A stretch of DNA of 64,000 bases from Myxocyprinus asiaticus. Taxonomy: Eukaryota > Chordata > Actinopteri > Cypriniformes > Catostomidae. The notes below the pieces were generated by a model. It made no database searches. It saw only the letters and a list, made by a program, of their open reading frames with translations, and was not told the DNA's origin. Positions 12,365 to 26,538 of the stretch are shown here, piece by piece (position 1 is the first letter of the stretch; every line of letters starts with the position of its first letter). The position numbers and the translations under genes were made by a program. The stretch is taken from positions 38,268,001-38,332,000 of the forward strand of contig NC_059365.1 in NCBI RefSeq assembly GCF_019703515.2, written 5' to 3'.

Positions 12365-12774
12365 CTCCCCAATTTGGAATGCCCACTACTTAGTAGGTCC
12401 TCGTGGTGGCGTGGTTACTCACCTCAATCCGGGTGGCGGAGGACAAGTCTCAGTTGCCTCCACTTATGAGACCGTCAATCCGTGCATCTTATCACATGGG
12501 CCATTTTGAATGACACCACGGAGACTCCCAGCATGTGGAAGGTCATGCTATTCTCCGCGATCCAAGTACAACTTACCACGTGACCCATTGAGAGCGAGAA
12601 CCACTAATCGTGACCACGAGGAGGTTACCCCATGTGACTCTACCTTCCCTAGCAACCGGGCCAATTTGGTTGCTTAGGAGACTTGGCTGGAGTCACTCAG
12701 CACACCCTGGATTTGAACTCACGACTCCATGGGTGGAAGTCAGCGTCAATACTCACTGAGCTACCCTTGCCCCT
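12365..12774 (-). mobile_element. tRNA-headed cyprinid SINE
   Basis: In minus orientation. The tRNA-like head at the right end contains an A-box-like word (TAGCTCAGTGAG on the minus strand, near 12761) and a B-box-like GAATCC-type word. The body (cctcgtggtggc...gggtggcggagga) matches the copies at 19223-19613, 26539-26926 and 59735-60121. Confidence 0.8.
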
Positions 12775-12924
12775 ATTATTATTTTTAAATGTGAGTTGTT
12801 TTCCCATGCAAAACTCTGTGTTTTGCGTCATTGCTAGGTGGTTGCTAATTGGGTCAAGGCCAAAGAGCCCACCCTCCAGTCACTACATATGGCTTGGGTT
12901 CCTCATTTAATGTACAGTAAATGT

Positions 12925-14460
12925 ATGGAAGTGTTGGAGAAGCTACTTTGAAACTGAAGCTTCCCAAGCTACAAGCTACTCATAACTTAAAGTAGGTCAA
13001 CTACAGTCAATCTACTCATTTTAAAAAGTAGTTAGTTACTCTACAAGTAACTAACAAAAACTGAAAGATTTAGCATATTAATGTATGACATATTGATAGG
13101 ATATAGTGGTGGTGATTTTGATTATCTCAGTGACTTGAGTGTTTTGAATCCATTCACCAAAAAGATTCATTCAGACTTGTTTATTGATTTGCTCATTGAC
13201 ACCTTTCCACCAGTAGATGGCACGAATGACTGTCTTTTGCCTTTTGAATGAGTAATTTGTATTGAACAAAAGGCAATTCTACTAAGAGACTTCAGCACTG
13301 TAGAGTGTTTAAGCATCATAAGCATTTCCACACAAATGACAACAAAGCATATCTATCATATTGTGAACTGCTGAGCATGACTTTTAATCAAGCTTTACAA
13401 AAAAAAAAAAAAAAAAAGCCAACAATACTAGCCTAAAAAATAATTATGAGTTTCAATAACGTCCATATGTCATTGTAACTTGTGGTCATCACTTACATTT
13501 ATTCATAGTTCATCTGGCCACTTGTCTTGTTGAACGAGATTGCTGAACTGAAGGAATGACTTGCCTCCTCTCGTTCAGCCAGTCAGCAGATCCTCGTTCT
13601 TGAACGAGATGTTTCCTTTATTAGTTCAGTAAAGGGTATATTCATTTAGTGAGTGACACTAATGATATTCTCCTTCTCGCCCACACTCGAATCCTATTGG
13701 CTCACGCTGTAGTCAGTCTTTAAAAGAAGGACAAAGCAACGAAAATGGAATTTGCATGTCTACAAATGTACGAAGCCACTAGCCATAGCCATTTTCACCA
13801 CAAATGACATTTTGTCAAGACATAGTAAAAGTTCAAGAAAAGCCTAAATATCTTACACTGACTGTGCACCAAATCACAACATTTCCATTCATTATTCATG
13901 TAATTTTAACATTATGATCTTCTCTCATTTTTACACATTTATAAATTGGGGTTTATGTTTTGTGCATACCTATAAACTTCCATGGGACCAGAACCCATCA
14001 GCAGATCCAGTCAGCAGATCCTCGTTCACCAACAAGATGACAGAGTCATTCATTTCATTCGCAAACGAGTTTACCAGTACATTCAGTTAATTAATTAATG
14101 AGATATCTCATCTAGTTCAGAGTAAAACGACCTACTCGACTTATTCAGTGAAGGGGGTTTATTCATTCAGCAGGTGAAACCAATGATTTGCTCCTTCACA
14201 GCCTGCACTTGAATGCTATTAGCTTGTGTTATAGTCAGTCTTTACATGCATCAAAAGCCATCAAAGCAGTCTCGCACTTAACTAGAGCTCGTTGGCTTTG
14301 AAAGGGAGAGATGTCAGTGAACGAGAAATATGAGACAGTGTATGGAGGTGAACGAGAACGAATCATTCACTTAAAAGATTTGTTCAAAAAGACTGATTTG
14401 TTCAGGATATTGGTCTTGACGGGCTAGATCTGCTATGCTGCTGCTGCAGAGCAAGTACAG
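12925..14460. repeat. diverged repeat region with an internal direct duplication
   Basis: It opens with agtgttggagaagctacttt, a hAT-like edge. Inside, 13570-13740 and 14005-14265 are diverged direct copies; both contain cagtcagcagatcctcgttc, ttcattcag/ttagt and tagtcagtcttta in the same order. No transposase seen. The exact borders are uncertain. Confidence 0.45.
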
Positions 14461-17400
14461 AGACTGGCTACTGCTAGAACATACACAGACATAATGAGTT
14501 AAGCATGTGGACATGCTGCTGCTGCACAATTAGAAAAACACAAGACATGCTGCATCAAGCATGCTGCTGCACAATTTGACATAACATAAATACAATCCAC
14601 CAACAAAGCAGGGAAGCTGCACAAACGGAAAGCACAACCCCCCCAAACAAGCAGATCTACCGCCAAGACTTGTGTACTGCTGCTGCCCCGAAGAGCCATG
14701 TGCACCAAGTGTATGCTAGCAGGTGTGCCTTGGCCTCTTGGCCAAAAGGCCTAAATGGCTAGTGACCTGACTCATAATATGTACCTGGAAATCCCAGAGA
14801 TTATTTAACTAGTGACTTATCCCAATATATACTTCGGTCAGACGCGAATGCTAGGCGTCTGCATATAGGATGTGTGACGCAAATTTCATCATCAGTAGAG
14901 TGCTCAAGTGCTGAACGCGTGCTGCCCGATTTTTCTAACTGCGCGTACTCTGAACGTGCAGTATGTGCATGTGTCTGGAATTATTTGCACTAATTAGTGG
15001 CTTCACAAGGTGGCAACTTAACAACAGGGGACAAATGTTGAAACAACACTGGATGTGCACTTCAGAGCACATGTGTAAGGAGATGCCTTCATTTAAGGAC
15101 TATAAAGACATCTTTATGGGTCTAAAGTCTTAAAGATAAATAGTCCAGTATTTCATAAGACTCCAGTGGTTTAATCAATGTCTCCTGAAGTGATCCAGTT
15201 GGTTTGGGTGAGACTTTTTCTTTTTCACTGTTCATCTTGTCAGCAGTCTCCTTGGCGAACTAGTTAATTTACTTGAACCGCCAGAAAGAAGTTTTTTCAA
15301 TTACAAGTGCAAGTTAAGCATTAATCTTATCTTTGACCAAATTTTTTATTATGGCAACATTCAAAGAGGACATCTGAAAGACACAATACACATGTTGTGA
15401 ACTCACATCTGACATTTTTCCTCTATTTCTTTCTTTTTGTGTGCTATTCAAGGAAGAAAGTCAATCACACTTAAACACATACATTTACACACTGAGAAAG
15501 AGATGAGCATTCACATTTTTAACAGGTGCTGATAGATTTTCACCCAGGCAGAGGTCCAGGGCAGCCCACACTGCCAGAACCTGGTGAAAGTTATATTATT
15601 GTGCTCATTGATGCCAAATGGGATTTCAAAGGTTATGACAGAACGCTTCACTCAACTGCGGTTATGTCATAACTTCACTCCTTGACATGGGTTCTGGTCT
15701 CATGGAAACCAGAAAGTAATCGTGTTCAGCTGGAGACACAGGTTCTGGTCCCATGAAAACCAGGAAGTAATCGCATTCATATAAACAATGATAAGTGTAT
15801 TTGGAGGTTGCACTTTCACTGTAAAATGTAATTTTTACTTCACTGGCGATTAGGTTTAGGTTTGGGGTTTAAGTAAAGGTGTAGAGTTAATAAAATATGC
15901 ATTCATGTTGACTGTATTACATCACTTACAACTAAAAACAACTTGCTCTACAACTCGCTTTTGGTGCAACTCTGTGGACATTTCACCTGGAAACTGGAGC
16001 TAACACATGCCCATATGTTCAACAACACTTCCAGCTCTGGCCACTGGGGGCAGTGGTTTAAATTTCGGTAAGCGAAGACCGATTTCAGAAGCAGAATTTT
16101 CTTTACCCTACTGTCGCTGAATTAATAATGCAATCAGTCTGGTTTCATACCAGAGTGGAGCCACACCTGAATGTGAGTTTGCTGTGGATTGTGGAGGACT
16201 ACTTCCCTCCTAAAGCACTGCCAGGGCACTTTTGAGAAGGGTTTTTAAGGGGACGTGGAGGCTGAAGGTCAAGCATCTCAATGTACCCCAATAATACTAT
16301 CTTTTTTTAACTATATTGTTATTTTATATTATTTTAGTAACCTTATTACATTATTGCAAGCCAGCATTAAATTATTATGTTAACTATTTAAGAAAAGGCT
16401 GCGTTAACAGAAACCAAAATGCCTAAAACTTTGCCTGTTGGCTGACATTCACCTAATAACATATGGCCTACTCTGAAAAAAATGGTAACCTGCAATTGTT
16501 ACCGCAAGGATCATTTTCTACTTAAAACAAACCCATAAAAAGGTATATTGTCAGGTAAATTAAGTCAGATTAATATGTTTGTCTTGAATAAGACCAGTCA
16601 ATTTAAATGTTATTTAATTTTGATGAACCTTGACAAACCTTTTTTTCATTGGAATGGCATTCACTGGTGAATCGTACACAATAAGACTAAGAAAGTGTTA
16701 TATGGTCAATTTAACTTTAAATACAGAACAAGAATATTGAAGCAGCTGATGTGCACATTAGATTAACATACGGTGTGTATTGCATAGAGACGCTGGTCTG
16801 ATGTTCTCAAAGGCTCATTTGAGGTGAGAAACGGGATTGAAGGTGAAAGCATTGTGTGAAGGTGGTAAGCCTCTCAAAGCAACTGATGCACACAAGCGTA
16901 AAGTGTTAACCGTTTTTCATGCTCTCCCTCGTTAAATTTAATGGCAACTTTCCATGTCACCTGTAATTCTCAATAATGAAACTTAACACAATATAATCAC
17001 TTCCACACCCCACTAGTGCCTCTCGTTCCCAGCAACACCTTGGCATACTGGAACTTTGTGACCTACAGTAAGAGCGCTGTGTCAGTCTTCACACGAGGGG
17101 AAAACTCTGGAATGTGGCCCAACATAACTCAAACAAAAACATCTCACTTCAATTACTGCTCCAATAATACATTTTAGACCAATGGAGAGATTTACTCTCC
17201 ATGAATAAAAGGCCTTGCTGGTCTTAGCTGGCCACCAAGATGGTAAGGCTGGTCTGAATTGATTATTTTAGAGGGGTTTCGGCACTTGTCAGGCTGGGAG
17301 ACCAGCTTAACCAGTTTAAACCAGCTAGGACAAGAAAACCACCTTGATTTATACTTGATTTAGACAAAATGTTTACACCTGGCCACTTCATGCATTTTCA

Positions 17401-17520
17401 CTAATCGGATAGCTATGAAAAGACCAGGTGAAACGCATTTGAGACAGATTGCAATCCGATCGCTCAAACCACTTTTCCAAGGCCTTCATTATTTATTTAC
17501 TTTTCAAATGCCTTTTATGT
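14461..17520. other. non-coding stretch
   Basis: No gene. A two-copy tandem of about 50 bp (ggttctggtctcatggaaac / ggttctggtcccatgaaaac) lies at 15688-15780. A partial copy of the foldback family found at 24922-25612 lies near 17360-17500. Confidence 0.45.
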
Positions 17521-17524
17521 ACAG

Positions 17525-19035
17525 TTCGGTCCATGTACTTTTGCGTCCATTCTTTTTTACTTTTTAAACCCAAAAATGAAAAACGAAAAATGTGGTTTCT
17601 TCTTTATTGATTTTACCACTGATGAATAGAATAAACAGATACAAACTCATTTTCTGTTGACTATTTCATTTTCTATTTAAAAATTAATAAAGAGAAATGG
17701 GAAAATGGTTTAATTTTCATTTTCTTCCATTGTTTAAAACATTTATTTACGGCTTGAAAATTTGATATGCACATGTAAGCGGCACTGAAACGCCTCTTTT
17801 ATCTGATTGGTCAACCCGCCCCATCTTCTGTACTGCCTTATTCCTATCAGCCAGAATTAGAGTTGGGATTGCTCTACAAATTTGTCTCAATTTTCATTAA
17901 ATATTGTCCTGTCCCGAACCAACACTAACTGTAACCTATATATGCCATATGTATTCGAATCTTGCTGCTTGGCACATCATGGTGTTGTTGCCTCTTAATG
18001 GACGACGCATGAGAGATCACAAGCCACATCACTTGGCCATATGCTGACTGGGAGCTGGTCTATTATATATTATTTTTATTTTTATTAACATTGTATGATT
18101 TGTAGTACCTGTCTATTCGCCTCCCATTGATAAATGTAATTAAAAAAGAGTTCTGTTGCTTTGGATAAAAGCGTATGATAAATTAATGTTTTGGCATCAT
18201 GAACATGGATTGGAGTGGACATAAAATTCTAATAGCTAAGATTCGGACACAAAGTGTCCCGACTGGCCCGTCGTGACGTGGGACACGGCACGTAAAATCA
18301 GGACTGTCCCTGTTATTGGCACGTCTAGTCACCCTATCTCCATAAGTGCAATGTTAATTTCTGCAAGCTGTAAATTGCTGATAGAGTGTGCTGCCGATGT
18401 AATTGCCTCAGCCTGGATGAAAATTTAGTAAATATGTTATTAAATGTCAAAAATAATCTTGTGATAACTCATATTAACTCGTGGGGCTGTTATACAAAGT
18501 GACACAACTTTTTTAAATTACATTTATCAATGGGCACTACAGTCTCTACAAAATCATACATACGTGTCGTCCATTAGAGGCAACACCTCGCAATAACATC
18601 ATGATGTGCCAAGCAGCAAGATTCTGCATAGTTTACAGTTAGTTGTGGTTCGGGACAATATTTAATGAAAATTTAGACAAATCTGCAGAGCAATCCCAAC
18701 TCTAATTCTAGCTGAAGGCAGTAGGATACAGAAGATGGGGCAAGTTGACCAATCAGATGAAAGGGGCGTTTCAGTGCCACTCACATGTGCGTATCAAATA
18801 TTCAAGGCGTAAATTAATTTTTTAAACACTGAAGTAAAACAAAAATAGAGCCTTTCCCCCCAATCTCATTATTCATTTTTAAATAGAAAATGAAATAGTC
18901 AACAGGAAATTAGTTTGTATCTGCTTATTTTATTATGTTAAAACCAATAAAGAAAAAAAAAACACATTTTTAGTTTTGCATACATTCCTTTTTCTTTTTT
19001 AACCCAAAAATTAAAAAGTACACTGACTTTTTTCT
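17525..19035. repeat. long inverted repeat (foldback element), arms about 500-630 bp
   Basis: Left arm about 17525-18156, right arm about 18506-19035, with a loop of about 350 bp. Matching words occur in inverted order: agttgggattgctct / agagcaatcccaact, ttgctgcttggcacatcatg / catgatgtgccaagcagcaa, and cccattgataaatgtaatt / aattacatttatcaatggg. Arms differ by scattered substitutions and small indels. The loop (about 18200-18340) holds a different repeat piece with gacgtgggacacggcacgt. No transposase seen. Confidence 0.85.
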
Positions 19036-19222
19036 GTTTTAGCCTTGTCCCAGACCAAGACTTTCAATATTAAACTATGAAAATCTATGGTAAAAATAAA
19101 CATTATTACATGTTTAAATCTATATTAATATAAATAAGAGTGAAATAAACATAAAACATTTAAATATTATGTGAAAATGATTTCTATAAAAATTAAAAAA
19201 AAAGAAAGAAAAAAAAAATCAA

Positions 19223-19613
19223 GGGGGCCTGGGTAGCTCAGCGAGTAAAGACGCTGACTACCACACCTGGAGTCGCAAGTTTGAATCCAGGGTGTGCTGA
19301 GTGACTCCAGCCAGATCTCCTAATCAACCAAATTGGGCTGGTTGCTAGGTTGGTAGAGTCACGTTGGGGTAACCTCCTCGTGGTCGCTATAATGCGGTTC
19401 TCGCTTTCGGTGGGGTGCGTGGTGAGTTGTGCATGGACGCCACAGATGTCTCAGCGGTAACGCGCTCAACATGCCACGTGATAAGATGCGCAGATTGACT
19501 GTCTCAGACACGGAGGCAACTGAGATTCGTCCTCCGCCACCCGGATTGAGGCAAGCCACTATGCCACCACGAGGACTTAGAGCACATTGGGAATTGGGCA
19601 TTCCAAATTGGAA
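19223..19613 (+). mobile_element. tRNA-headed cyprinid SINE (most complete copy)
   Basis: The head reads gggcctgggtagctcagcga with an A-box (TAGCTCAGCGAG, about 19233) and, about 40 bp on, a B-box-like GTTTGAATCC (about 19279). The tRNA-unrelated body follows and the tail is A-rich (19605-19620). The head is SINE-derived rather than a functional tRNA gene. Confidence 0.85.
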
Positions 19614-19620
19614 AAAAAAT

Positions 19621-22307
19621 AAATTAAAAGATTGCGACTTATTTTATTTTTCCAATGTGATTTTTTTTTAACAATAATCCATAAATCCATGGGAGATAAC
19701 ATTTCAACAGAGGGTCTTTGTAGGATAAATAAATTGGATGCATTATCAGCCTTGAACTCAAGAGACAGTAAAGGTCATCATGCAGAGAGAGGGTGAGCAG
19801 AGCCTTCTATTTTAGTTAATACTGCAAGCTATGCAGAGAGACTGTTTGAGATGCCACACAGCAAATCTCCTCTGTACCAAAGCCCACAAGGAAAGAATGG
19901 AGAAATATAATTGAGATTATCTGTTTTATTTAAGGCTGATAGATGAGCAGAAAATATTAATCCAAATTAAGTAAAGAAATACAGTTACAGACAACTTAAC
20001 ATTCCATCCAACAGTCTGTCAGTGATGTGTCAATCAACTCTCTATAAAAGGGATAACTTTTGTGAGGTCACTTCTATTCTGTGTATTAAGACACCATGAA
20101 ATGAACACTGACCCTATTTGCTTTTATAAATGTTGCTTGTCTTATTGTGCATGATTTAACAATACATGTTTGTTTTTATAATCACTCATCAGAAGGTACA
20201 CTGAAAAAAAAAATGACTAGTAAGATTTACTTTTATTCATTTTTCAAAGTAAATCTTAATGGTATAAAATTAAGAAAAATCTACTTAACTTTATGACATA
20301 AAATTGATTGATTGATTGAGTAAACTCAACTTAAACATTTTAGTGAATACAGTAATGTTTACTTACAAATATGATATACATGCTACTTAGTAATTACTTT
20401 ACCACTTACTAATAAACTTACCCTACAAACACATGTTTAATCATGTACCACATGACATATGGAAGCCTCCCACAGGGAAGCTTATTGCTTGCTATGTAGT
20501 CTATGAAATAACATCATCTTACATTACTGGTGATAGAAATAAGATATAGAGTTGTGCACACAGACCACAACACTTTGTGCAAAAAAAAAAACATTGTTGT
20601 AACAAACAGATAATTTTTTTGATCTTGAATGGGTAATTTTGAGTAGAAAATGAACTTCAGACTGCACAAAACAAGAAGTTCCTAAATGTAACAACAAAGC
20701 AAACAGTGAAACCATGCAAACTCATTAATTATTCAAGCCCAGTGCATGCAAAAGTTAAGTCAAATTTACTTATTTTATTTACCAGTGAAATTTACTCAAA
20801 TTAGCAAATAAATATGACAAGGTTTTGATTGCAGTGCAAAGATAACAAACAATCATAAATAATATGTCCTTATCATTTTTTTCATGTTTGAATGTAGAAT
20901 TTACATATTATTTTCAAGTTCATGCTTAAACTAAATTATTCAATGTAAAAGTACCTTTCTGCTATATTTACTTCATCACTAAAGCTTTTTTTATCTCTGC
21001 TTCGAAACAACTCTTCTTTTCTGTTGACATAACCAAGTATTTGTGAACAAGGACAAATAATATTAACCAATAATAGCATAGCTTTTAGCTTTTCATGATC
21101 CAATCAAATCCCAATTAACAAAATCAAGTCCCGCCCAACATTATTTCCCTCCGAATATTCTGTTTCATGTAAAAAAACTTGCATTAAGGAAGTTAAATAC
21201 ATTTTAAACAGTGATTTATGTCCTCTTTAAACCGTAAATCCAAGTGCGCCACAAGCCCACAGTGATCCGATAGCTGAAAGTGTTTTTATAAGCAGCCCGG
21301 GTCAATATGGTTGAGGTACTCTGACTCTATATGAGACCTTCGCTGTATACCAACAGGCCTGTGGGCTGTTTATTTTTCAGAAGGGAAGAATGCACAGAGT
21401 GTGGTAAAGCTAACTTTAATAAGATTTCTGATGAGAGACAAGTGGAGGTAAAAGTTGAGGCAGGCCAGAGAGAGGCAGCCCACCATTCCACCCATTCAAA
21501 TCTAAAGACTTCGGTCAAAGTAATTTGCTTCTCAACGGCACTGTGATGGCCCCACCACAGTAAAAGCTACGATGTCAATTGTAAAAATCTGGATCCTGAA
21601 GCAAAACCAGCTGAGACCCACTGCTTTATATGGCAGTTCTGTACAGATTGTGTGTATGTACGTACATAATCGCATGCCGTTGGACAAGTGTGAGTGTGCA
21701 TGTGTGTAAGAGAGGCAAAAGGGGTCACGCCTAATTCCTTGTTGCATGTCCCATCTCTTTTACAAGGCTATGGGCAGCGGATCTAATTGCACCACTTCCT
21801 AGTGAGATATTACACATATGCACATGTTAGCAGGCCCTGGCTGGATATTTTAAGCCGGACCTTTTGGAGGGATGAAAGTAAATACAGTGCTGAGTCTATT
21901 AGATCCCGCTACCACACCCAAAACCCTCTTTGATTTCTGACTGCTTCTGAAAATCCAGTGAGATAATTCGACATTTCCTGCATGCCTTTACTGCACCTTT
22001 TGTATAATAATACTGCTTTCAAGTCAGACATACATTTTTCACTTGTAAATTACTTAATCTCTAGAAGATGTGCATGAACATAAATATATGAAACATTATA
22101 TATTGCTGTTGTTTCAAATGAGATGTGACCATAGATATTCAATATCTTCAGCATTGCCTTTGATTCGCCTACTAGAACTGGGCGAAACCTAGTCTTGCGT
22201 GGGCACACTTTTTACTATCCGCATAAAAGTTTAGTCCAGTTTACAGACAATTTTTTGGCCAAGCACTGCTTAAATACTCAGGAAGAGATTGGTTGGCCAA
22301 CATATTA
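19621..22307. other. non-coding stretch
   Basis: No supported gene. 20110-20200 resembles segments at 9830-9950 and 26290-26450, so it is a dispersed repeat. The rest is unassigned. Confidence 0.45.
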
Positions 22308-22628
22308 AGACCTCTTTCACAGCAGCGCCATCTTTGATTTTTGACGGGAATAACAACGAGGCTCTGAGGAATAAACGTACAGTTTCTTCAATGGGCTGTA
22401 CTGCAGTTTAAAGTGTTTTTGATCGTTCCACTGACGAAACTTTGAAATAATATATTTTTAAGAACATTCAGTAGACAAAAAACTCCAAACAAAATGATTT
22501 TTGGAAAATCAAATGGGATCTAGGAGCTTTATACAGCTTTATACCATGAGTGCCATTGAAGAGATAATAAGACTTTCCCTTTTCATTCCCGTTAAAAATG
22601 AATTATGGCGCTACTGCGAACAAGGTCT
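22308..22628. mobile_element. short foldback MITE
   Basis: Starts AGACCTCTTTCACAGCAGCG and ends with its imperfect complement ...GCGCTACTGCGAACAAGGTCT. The second inverted pair is gccatctttgatttttgac / gttaaaaatgaattatggc. About 320 bp, non-coding. Confidence 0.7.
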
Positions 22629-23705
22629 ATAACCATATAAACCTACCAAAGTTCATTTTTGTTTTTATTAGGCATTTGGGGCAGGTTTATCCGATATAGT
22701 TGATATCAAAGTAACAGACAACGTGAAAAAAAAAAAAAACGTAAAAAATGCTACTAAGTGCCTCAAAAACGTTTGCATTTTCAAATAATTAAAAAAAAAT
22801 GGCACAAGAGAGTCAGCCCATGAATGGCTTTATAGACAACGCAGAAAGAAATAGCAGAAAAGTGAAGTGAATTTCTGTCTATCTTGTATTGATTACATAT
22901 AACTCAGAAAACGAAGCGAAACATACAGTTCTACTTGTGCATATCTACTTTACTTGATACAAAGTGCCTCAAACAAAACTCTTTCAAAAATGTGATGCCA
23001 CGAACCGACAATCAGATGCCAGCCAGCCAATCAGATTAGAGCTTGCCAGATTGAGAAAGTGCTTGCCATTTTTCTGTGCAAAATTCATCAGATGGTCAAT
23101 GTAGTAGGGTGCTATTATTTCCTCATTGCAGAAAACACGGACAGAATCACGGAATCCAGTCATAACAACAGAATTAACTATAAAATTCGGAATGTCACAG
23201 AATTTGACATATTTGAGATTAATGTATAATTATGTATAATACATAAAAAATTATGTATAATTAATGCACAATTAATTAAATTAAAATCGTGATATGTCCT
23301 AGTATGATGATTAAACTACAAAAGGCTGGGTTTTAATTAAACAAATATATGCTGCGTGCTTCAACAATAAGTGAATGTGAGAAGCCGCCGCTTGTACACT
23401 AACCGCATCATTAACATCACGTGCGCTCTGTGTGTAATGATGACAAAGAGCAGAGCACTTTATTCACTGTGAAGCACGTAGCACATGCAGAATATACTGT
23501 ATATTTGTATAATTAAATCATAGCCTTTTGCAGTTTAATAAGCACATTAGCCCATATAGCAAACTGCTTTTCCAGAGGTGAGAAGTGAAGTCGTCAAAAA
23601 CATCCGCTAAACGGCAAAATAAAAGCTCCAGTTAACTAGATGAGTGAAATTAAAAAAATGTGACAGAAATATTTTGAAATATTCAATGAAGTAGTAGTAA
23701 TAGTA

Positions 23706-23738
<33 letters not shown>

Positions 23739-24921
23739 TATATATATATATATATCATTATATTTAAGCAATATCTCAAGCAAGAGCTTTATCACTGCTT
23801 TCATTAATACTGTGATGCTCTACTGTGCAGCACTGTATTTAACCAAAATCATAAAAATCATAAATTAAAAAATAAACAAAACTCAATTTTGCGGTTTTGG
23901 ATTGGGCTGTGAGGATGAGTATAGATGCTATTCATTTTATTTTAAAAAAATTATGCAATGAAAAGTAATTGTTCTGTTTTCATTTGATTAAAATTCTATG
24001 AATTAAAGACAAAAAAAAATTATGATAAAATGTAATTACACTTTAAAACCTGGAATTCAGAGAAAATTAAACATAAAATAAAATGGAAAAAATAAAATAA
24101 AAAAAAATACAATGGATTTCATAGGGCCCTAATGTAGGCAGTCCGTGGGCATGTGGCCTGAAGCTGAGACTGTGTTAAACCTGTAATGGGTCTACATAAT
24201 CCCAGTCTATTTATCCAAAGTGTGTTAAAATTAGTAAATTATTTAATATTTCTTCAAATCCAGCAGTTCTAATGAGCAGTAAACAAAACAAAGAGATTCC
24301 TGTTTCAGTCAATCACTACACAACACAAACCACACCTAGCTCGGATGTTTCCTGAATAGACCTGGGCACTTTGTACGGTGACAACTTTCCAAAAAAGGTG
24401 ATGACAGACAATTTATCTTCACGGCAATGAATCAGGGCAAGGAAAAGAATCACCCCCCCCCCCTTTTCAAGGACTCAACAGACAGAAGGAGAACACGCAA
24501 GCCTGAAAAATTACACAGAGCGATGTGTCGAGAGTTTTTGTGACAGCGCGTTTTCAAACAGGGCCTCCGTGAAACTGGATGCTTGATGAAAATGGGTGAT
24601 AACAGACGGGGAATTATTTAGCGTGCAAGGACAACCAGCTCAGTCGACAGATAATTAGGGCGACCTCACTCTGCCGTGGAAATGAATAGAGGAAGAAGCA
24701 ATGAAAGAAGCCATATGTTTTTGAAGGAAGGAAGACAAATGAAGACATGATAATAAGACAAGGACCTCCTGCAACGCTCAGTGCATTTCTAAAGGTTTTG
24801 GTCAACTTTCTTCAGCAAGAATTCTCTGCTGGTAAACCTGTAGTAACCAAAAACTCTTCTAGATTAAGTCCATCTGGTGAAGGATTCATGGTTTTGAGCA
24901 CTGACAAAATGTATACACTTT
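22629..24921. other. non-coding stretch with (TAA)n(TA)n at about 23698-23755
   Basis: AT-rich, no exon supported. The frame read across the microsatellite (tyrosine run) is an artefact. Confidence 0.5.
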
Positions 24922-25612
24922 GACCTCGTTTCCACCTGATATTAAGATGTGTTTCGGGTGATCCGATCACATGTGGTCAGCCCTAAATACAGGTCTAAAT
25001 GGGGTCTAAAAGGTTTCGTGATCAAAAATGCATGTGACCAGATCGCATTTGAGGTATAAATGCTAATCTGTCCCGTATGCATCCCGGCAGCAGTGAAGCA
25101 ATGGTCCTCACCTGTCAATCAACTGCTGCACTAAAATAAGAGTTTAAACTGCAGATTACGAGCGGCTTTAAAAGGAAATAACCATCAGAGCAAAAAATTT
25201 AAAAAAGCAGATACATACAATCACGAGAGCTTCATGGATCTTCTTTAGTGTGTCTGATATCAACACAGATGACAAGCATGAACACCTGAAGCTCCTTTAA
25301 TACAGGTAATACACTAAAATAACTGTTTGTTCTTAGATTAAATTTCAACTGCATCTAGGAGAAACAGCGTGCCGTTTTTTCACGCTTTCTTTGTCTTTTC
25401 TGAATAGTTGCGCTTTATTATCTTGCAATAACACACTGACATAGTGATTGATGTATGTCGTCATGTAACAGAGACCCTCCATGCCAAATTCGAACACAAG
25501 TGATCACAGGAGACACATTTGAACGACCAGGTGTAAACAGCGATGTGTCTCACCTGACCACATGTGATCGGATCACCCGAGACGCATCGTAATACCAGGT
25601 GGAAACAGGGTC
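24922..25612. mobile_element. foldback DNA element, about 690 bp
   Basis: The left terminus gacctcgtttccacctgata and the right terminus taccaggtggaaacagggtc are inverted repeats. They continue inward as gatccgatcacatgtggtca / tgaccacatgtgatcggatc. The interior has no transposase. A degenerate relative lies near 17360-17500. Confidence 0.85.
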
Positions 25613-26538
25613 TTTCTCATTGCACAGTTTACATAATGACACCACATCTGAGCACTGTAAAAAATATATTGTTGAAATAATATAACACAATCATGTTCTG
25701 CATTTTAAGTTCTATCCCGTTTTATTAAATGAAAATTTTCAGGGGTTCTAAAGGCATTTGACTGCATTTAATCCAATGCAATGCTGAATTTTTATGGTCG
25801 GAAACAACCATTTTAATAAGGTATGAGTTGTAAGAGCAGAGGCCTAGTGGTAAGCACATGTTTCAGACACATTGTGGTGCTCATGTGGGACATGCAGGTT
25901 CAAATCAAGCCAGCATACATAGATTCCCAATCCCAGTATACATGTCAATTCTTCCTTTTTTTTTTTTTTTTTTTGCTATCAATAAAATTGAATAATAATT
26001 AAATATTAGTAAGGAACAAATAAAAAATATCTATTTTTTTAAGATTAAAAAAAATCCATTGAATTTGAGTAATATTTAACACAAAATAAATTAATAAAGC
26101 TTTAATATATTTAAGTTTTATAAATTTAGTATTTTTTTTATTGAGAATTAAAAAAAAACAAATAATAAATATGTTTTATTAACTTATTTTGTAAAAGATT
26201 ATTTAATTCAGTTTGATTGTCATACAATTGAAATCTAAAATCGTAAATCTTAAAAATAGACTTTGTTTTATTGTATGGGATGAAAAAGACACTTAATTTT
26301 AAAATTGACCCTATTCACTTTTTTAAATGTATGTTCCTAGTCTTACTGAGTATGATTCATTGGTGCACATTATTCCAAATAAAATGTTTGCTTACATATT
26401 CTTTCATTAAAATGTAATAACATACACTCTGAAATAACTTTCCTTTTAATTGTCACAAATGAACCTTTTTCACAAATGCTTAAATTTAGTAGTGTAAAAT
26501 CTAGCAAACTATTTTTTTTTTATTACCAATGTGCTTTT
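25613..26538. other. AT-rich non-coding stretch
   Basis: No gene. 26290-26450 belongs to the dispersed repeat also seen at 9830-9950. Confidence 0.5.

Noticed and set aside
19225..19295. tRNA-like sequence with A and B boxes
   Set aside because: It is the head of a SINE family with four copies in the window; a functional tRNA gene is not supported.
23607..23804. 65-codon frame with a tyrosine run
   Set aside because: Microsatellite translation.
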